Origin: Sitta carolinensis
Lineage: Eukaryota > Chordata > Aves > Passeriformes > Sittidae
Assembly (NCBI GenBank): GCA_032173965.1
Contig: JAVUNC010000006.1
Location: 20,578,370 to 20,642,369, forward strand
Direction: 5' to 3'
Length of the DNA: 64,000 bases
The position numbers were made by a program, and so were the translations under genes. Each line of letters begins with the position of its first letter. The stretch's first letter is position 1. The notes under the pieces were generated by a model. That model ran no database searches, was not told where the DNA came from, and worked only from the letters and a program-made list of their open reading frames with translations. This document shows, one piece after another, positions 58,986-64,000 of the stretch.

Positions 58986-59689
58986 AGAATTCTGGGGCAG
59001 ATGGAATTTTAACAGGGAAGTTTTACAAATGTGAATGCTCAGCAGAAGGGTCTCTGGGAAATGAAAGTGAGTTTGGATATAGAAGAACAAAAGATGTGTG
59101 AAAATAAAGATTGCTGGGCTGTTGTCACTGGACAAAGGTTGGGATGAGTTGGGAAGACATTTTATGGCTGAGAGCACAGGATAAGTTGGCTACAAACAAA
59201 AGGGTGTTTTTACCAAGTAAAGATAAATCTCAAAAAGCACAGGCAAACAGAAAACATTTTTTTTACTAAGTAAGAAGAATTTTCCACTGCAGAAAAACAG
59301 AAAAACAAGTTTTAAGCTTAAAATATAACATCCTAACTGCTGTGAGGGGTCAGTTCCTGCCATCCTCTGGTAATATCAGCAGTTCTGATGGGAATAGGTG
59401 ATGGTAAAGGGATTGTGTGTGAGGGGATTGGTTGTTGTGTATTAAGATATTCAGCAAAGAGAAATCTCTACTATCTACTGAACTCTCCAGTGCACTGTAA
59501 GCAGAGCAGAGGGGGCTCCAGGCATGGCTTGGGCTGGAGCTGGCAGCTCACAGGCCTGGCTTTAACCCACAGCCCAGGATTGCATAAAACCCCCTTTTTT
59601 TCTGCAATAAACACATTTTGGAAGAGCAGCCTGGGGTCCCACACCTCTTGGAGGGGGCTGTTTAAAAGAGGGGGAGCAACTTTGTCCAT

Positions 59690-59962
59690 GGGGAGATGGA
59701 GACAGGACAAGAGGGAAGAGTTTTAAACTAAAGGAAGGGAGATTTAGATGAGATGCAAGGAAGAAATTCCTCACTTAGAGTGGGAGGCTCTGAGGTTGCC
59801 CAGAGCAGCTGTGGGTGCCCCTGGATCCCTGGAATGTCCAAGGCCAGGCTGGACAGGGCTTGGAGCACCCTGGGATGGTGGAAGATGTCCCTGCCACAGC
59901 AGGGGATGGAATGAGATGGAATTTAAAGCTCCCTTCCAGCCCAAGCCCTTCAGGATTTTAGT
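59690..59962 (+). mobile_element. CR1 fragment with 3' tail
   Basis: GAGACAGGACAAGAGGGAAG to CAAGCCCTTCAGGATTTTAG. Confidence 0.9.
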
Positions 59963-62852
59963 TTGGGATTGGAAGCCAAGTCCTTGGGGATGAGGCCAAA
60001 TTTTGGGTTCTTTCCTAGTCAGACTTAGAAATGAAACATTTTCCAGGAATACCAACCAAGACAGACACCTACAGTGGGAGCATGTGAAAAGCTCAGCCCT
60101 GCTGGAGATGGAAGATGGGATCCAGAAAGGATTTCTCTCAGCTGAAGAAATCAAAGGTTACTACCCCACAAAACCCCCAGTCTGACCAGGAGAGATGAAC
60201 ACTGAGGGGGAAAAAAATCCCCCTAAAGAGTTGAAATCTGGAAAATTAACCATAAACCAGAACAGATACTCCTAAAACCCTGCAGAACCTGATCTCAATT
60301 AGGCTTTTGACTCATCTTGAGTCAGAGAAATGGAGAATAACTGAGGAGGAGACACCCTGCACTGTGTTTGAGCTCCTGGCAAGGAACCCGTGGGGATGGG
60401 AACATCCTCCCAGCTGGAGCAGCTCAGCACCTCCTGGGGCCAGCTGCTCACAAGGAAACACCTTTCTTAGGGCTTTTTCAGCTGAATACCTGCTCCTCTC
60501 CTCACTGCTTTCATCCACCTGCCAAAAAAGCACAGGGGGGATCTTTTCCCCCCAGAGTCTGACAGTGCTGGAGTCAAAATTCAATCCAGGGAAAAGCAGC
60601 TTTGAAGTGCTCCAAGGACAAAGGCACTGTCATTGCAGCCAGGAGAAAGACCAGGAAGAGGATACAGACTCTCTCAAAACCTCTCCTGCCTCCTTTTTTA
60701 TTTTTTTTTTTTTTGCCCAAGGATTTTGAAATTAATCTGTCTTGCAAGCAGCAGGTGCCACACAAAAGCCTGACACATGGTGCAGGGAGCTGAGAGAACG
60801 ATTTGGCTGCTGTTGTTCATTCTCAAATGACTCTCAGGTTCTGGTACATAAACCTGGAGATTTAAAAACTTTTTCTTACTGATTTTCTTTTTAAGAAGAG
60901 CCATTAAAAAGGCCACTGCTCTTAATTAAAAATGTCTCACACTGTTGTCATTTTCACATGGCACTTCACCACCTCTCGATTCATCAGTGTTACTATTTGT
61001 CACACAACTATCTGATTTTAATTTTTTACTTTAATTCGAGCACATTCATTACCACAACTGAACACGATCCGAGGGGAAAAAAATGCACAACATAATTTCA
61101 AAATTTCAATTTACAAAAGAAAAAGCAGAATTCCTTTCTTAGTGCTCAAGTTCCACTGATTCACCTTTAACAGACTTGGGATCCTCGTGTGAGAAGAGGC
61201 AGGAAAAAGTTTACTACAAAACATTTTGATTTTCCATTTGGACCCAATCACATAAAAAAAAAAATAATTAAAGGCTGTCAAAAGGCAAACATTTAGGCAT
61301 GTCAAAACAAATTCTCAGGGTTCACAACATCCCCAGGAGCTACAGGAATACGAGGCATGAGGAGAACAACTCCAAACCTTCCACGAGCCATTTACATTTT
61401 AAATTAAAGGTTTCAGAAGCCTAGCTCCAGATTAACTGCAGTCAGTGAAAGTTTAATCACTGCTGGCTTGAGGGGTGGCAGGGAGAGCCCAGTGGCAAGC
61501 ACTCTGGAGCTTTCTGCAATCATTAATGGCTCCTGTAAGATCTCCCCCTCACTTTCTGAAATAAATTTGCTGCTGCAAAATTCAGGGTTGTTTTGTGCAG
61601 CCCAGCAGCCTTTAGCCAGATTCCATACAGCTTCCCCTCTACAGCCCATGGCCAGGGACTCAGCTCCTTCCAGAGCTGCAGCAAAAATGAATTAGAACTG
61701 AAATTTAAAGATTATTATCCAAAAGAAAGCAGCAAACAACACGTGATTCCTTCCTCCTCTGACAGAATTAATCTCCATACCAAGCCTGCTGCAGTCCTAA
61801 AAAAAAAGTTGCTTTTATTTTATTGAAAAAGCCAAACCACACACAAAGAGTGCAAGAAACAAACTGACATTTTTAATCAGTCACAAACAATTCTAACAAC
61901 AATTACTGACACTATGAGCATCTACTTCTCTCTAGGACTCACAACACTTCTACTTCTCCAAGCTTTAAGATTCTTTTTCCTTCCCCTTGGGAGGAAATGC
62001 CATGGATACAGCTCAAAAAACTGAAGCATGTAAATCTAACATTTAACTGAGACAAGCAAACTAGGATTTAAAGCTTCCTAAACCAGGACTACTAAAAAAA
62101 AAAATAAAACAAAATTTTAAAAAAAATCTCCAATTACTGTACCTTGGGAATGCTTTCGTTTAAGACATGCAGCATCTGATTTCTCCTTATATCCTCTCCA
62201 TTTGAGCAAAGAAGGGAGGGAGAAGGGAGGGAGGTAGTAGAGAACTAAAAGTAAAAACACTGAGCTTCAAAGTAAAATTTTTAAAAGGGGTGTCATTTTT
62301 TTTTTTCATTAGCATCACCATTTTGAGGAAAAAAAAATAGTCACGTTTTCTAGAAACAACTAAAATGTGTATATTAAAAACAACAAAAAAAACAACAACA
62401 AGATTTTGTAGCAGGAGTGTCAGGTCCCAAACTCAATGTTTTTGTTTCTTTTTCCCCTAAGAGTGTAAGAGGATGGTTAAAAGTTAAGATTAGACAAAAC
62501 CTCCTGCTGCCCCAGGACCCAGCAGAGTGAGGGACGTTCCACACTTGGGTCACCTGCCCAACAGCTCTGTCAGCAGGTGCAAATTAAATTTATTTATTTA
62601 TTATATGCAGTTTATTGTTGCACATCACTTCTCTGGGGGAAGGAAAATCAGGCTCGGAGCTTCAGCACCCGGGGTTCCATGGAATAATTGAATTTAAAAT
62701 ATTTTAGGATTATGTATTTTTTTAATTATTATTTATATTTTAGGATTATATATTTTTTTAAATTATTAAAAGGATATTAAAATCCTGTGGGATTGCAACC
62801 CTCAGGAACGACGAACAAGGAAAGCAGAAGCAAAATTGCTTTTCATGGTAAA
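59963..62852. other. Upstream intron; no exon seen
   Basis: AT-rich sequence with several A and T runs; no CR1, LTR or coding exon recognised. No CpG-rich promoter is seen, which fits the first exons of DDHD1 being farther upstream. Confidence 0.5.
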
Positions 62853-63012
62853 ATACTGAACAGGCTGCTCAGAGAGGTTGTGGAATGAGCTGTTGGAGAT
62901 ATTGAAAATCCCACAGGAAACACCCTGAGCATCCTGCCCTCATCAGATCCGTGGCTCTGAGCAGGGAGGACTGGAGCATCCCCAGAGATCCCTGCTGACC
63001 TGCACAGCTCCC
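62853..63012 (+). mobile_element. CR1 internal fragment
   Basis: CAGGCTGCTCAGAGAGGTTG through GACTGGAGCATCCCCAGAGA. Confidence 0.75.
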
Positions 63013-63291
63013 CAGCTCCAGGAACAGCATTTCCCATCTAAAGGTTAACTTAGCTGTGCCAAAAACCTGTATGAACTTTTCATGCAGTGAGGAAATACTA
63101 TCTGAAAGCTAAGACAAAAAATAATAATAAAAAAATCAGCTCTTCCAAATGCAATTTTCAGAGGTTTTGTGGCCTTGACCACACACTGAAATTCTGTAAG
63201 AAAAAAACCCAATAGAGTTCTGCTGTCTCAAAATCAATGCACTGAAATATTAATTCCGACTGACAGGATTTTTTTCCCCCCTGTATTTCTC

Positions 63292-63366
63292 TCATGGAAT
63301 CACAGACTTGATCACAGGATATTTTCTGGCAGAGGGACTGCTGGGGTTCATCTGTTCCAATCCTCC
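63292..63366 (-). mobile_element. Diverged CR1 3' tail fragment
   Basis: CATGGAATCACAGACTTGAT to GGGTTCATCTGTTCC. Confidence 0.6.
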
Positions 63367-63754
63367 TCACAGATCAGGATCAACTCGAAAGCCAGATCCA
63401 ATTTCAGGTCTGAATCAGGTTGCTTGGGTGATTTCCAGCTCAATTTTGAGCACCTCTCTGTGCCAATACAAAGGACTGTTCCTGCTCCTACCTTCCTTTC
63501 ACATAAATAAAGCTTTCAGCTTCACTTCATCATCACAAAATGAATATACCTGAAAAATGTCACGGAGTAATGGATGATAAAAACTGAACTGGTCTTGGTT
63601 TATCTTACAACAGCCTGGATATGTCAGAAATCTCTGGATAATGCGGCTCCTTGGATGGGCTACTTCAGATAGGTCCTGAACTCACTTCAGATCCTAAATT
63701 TTCTGTCATTCTGTAAATTTTATTACAGATTAAATAATTATTCACTGCTGCACA

Positions 63755-63925
63755 GGTGCCCCTCTCCAGCTCTCCTGGAGCCTCCTCCTGTCCAGGTGAG
63801 CACCCCCAGCTCTCCCAGCCTGCCTCCAGAGCTGGGCACAGAACTCCAGAGGGGTCTCACCAGAGCAGAGGGACAAATCCCCTCCCTGAGCTGCTGGCCA
63901 AGCTCCTTTTGACCACGGAGAGCCC
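63755..63925 (-). mobile_element. CR1 internal fragment
   Basis: CCCCTCTCCAGCTCTCCTGG through CAGAGGGGTCTCACCAGAGC. Confidence 0.85.
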
Positions 63926-64000
63926 CATTTCTGCATCCTGCCATTGTAGCAATAATTTATCTGATGCTCTGAAGGGCACCAGGCACCAAGAAGAGTCACT

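Noticed and set aside
54322..64000. The exon preceding E1, or the DDHD1 promoter
   Set aside because: No minus-strand frame in this stretch continues the DDHD1 sequence, and no CpG-rich promoter-like region is seen; presumed outside the window.

Overview
The window is vertebrate nuclear DNA, most likely from a bird and probably a songbird. It holds about thirty CR1 LINE fragments with the avian 3' tail (GGAAGGGACCTTAAAGATCATCC and its complement), several solo endogenous-retrovirus LTRs, and small exons with GT-AG splice sites spread over 40 kb. There are no bacterial-style operons, tRNA or rRNA genes, or CRISPR arrays.

The only protein-coding gene I can support is the 3' two-thirds of DDHD1, the phosphatidic-acid-preferring phospholipase A1, on the minus strand. 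Ten exons from 54321 down to 14477 join in a consistent phase into about 530 C-terminal residues. They carry the HGIGQ motif, the SHSLG nucleophile motif, the residues of the DDHD metal-binding-type domain, and a stop codon at 14479-14477. No SAM domain lies between the lipase and DDHD parts, which fits DDHD1 rather than DDHD2 or SEC23IP. The 5' exons (start codon and N-terminal third) are not in the window; they should lie beyond 64000. The 3' UTR probably ends near 13570.

Layout: 1-13.5 kb is the 3' flank of DDHD1, with two purine microsatellites and CR1 fragments but no gene that I can see. The interval 13.5-54.3 kb is DDHD1 exons and introns. The interval 54.3-64 kb is an upstream intron of DDHD1 with no exon found. 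The introns hold an unusual amount of structured repeat: a minisatellite that copies the exon-8 splice donor, a 41-bp GC-rich minisatellite, a 690-bp polypurine/polypyrimidine tract between inverted repeat arms, tail-to-tail CR1 pairs, and at least six solo LTRs.

The most interesting signal is at 18755-19467. A roughly 17-unit tandem array begins exactly at the 3' end of a DDHD1 coding exon, and each unit repeats the exon end plus its 5' splice site. Two nearby array donors would lengthen the protein in frame by 29 or 41 residues. Coordinates were worked out by hand and may be off by one base at some repeat edges; exon edges were cross-checked against codon counts.
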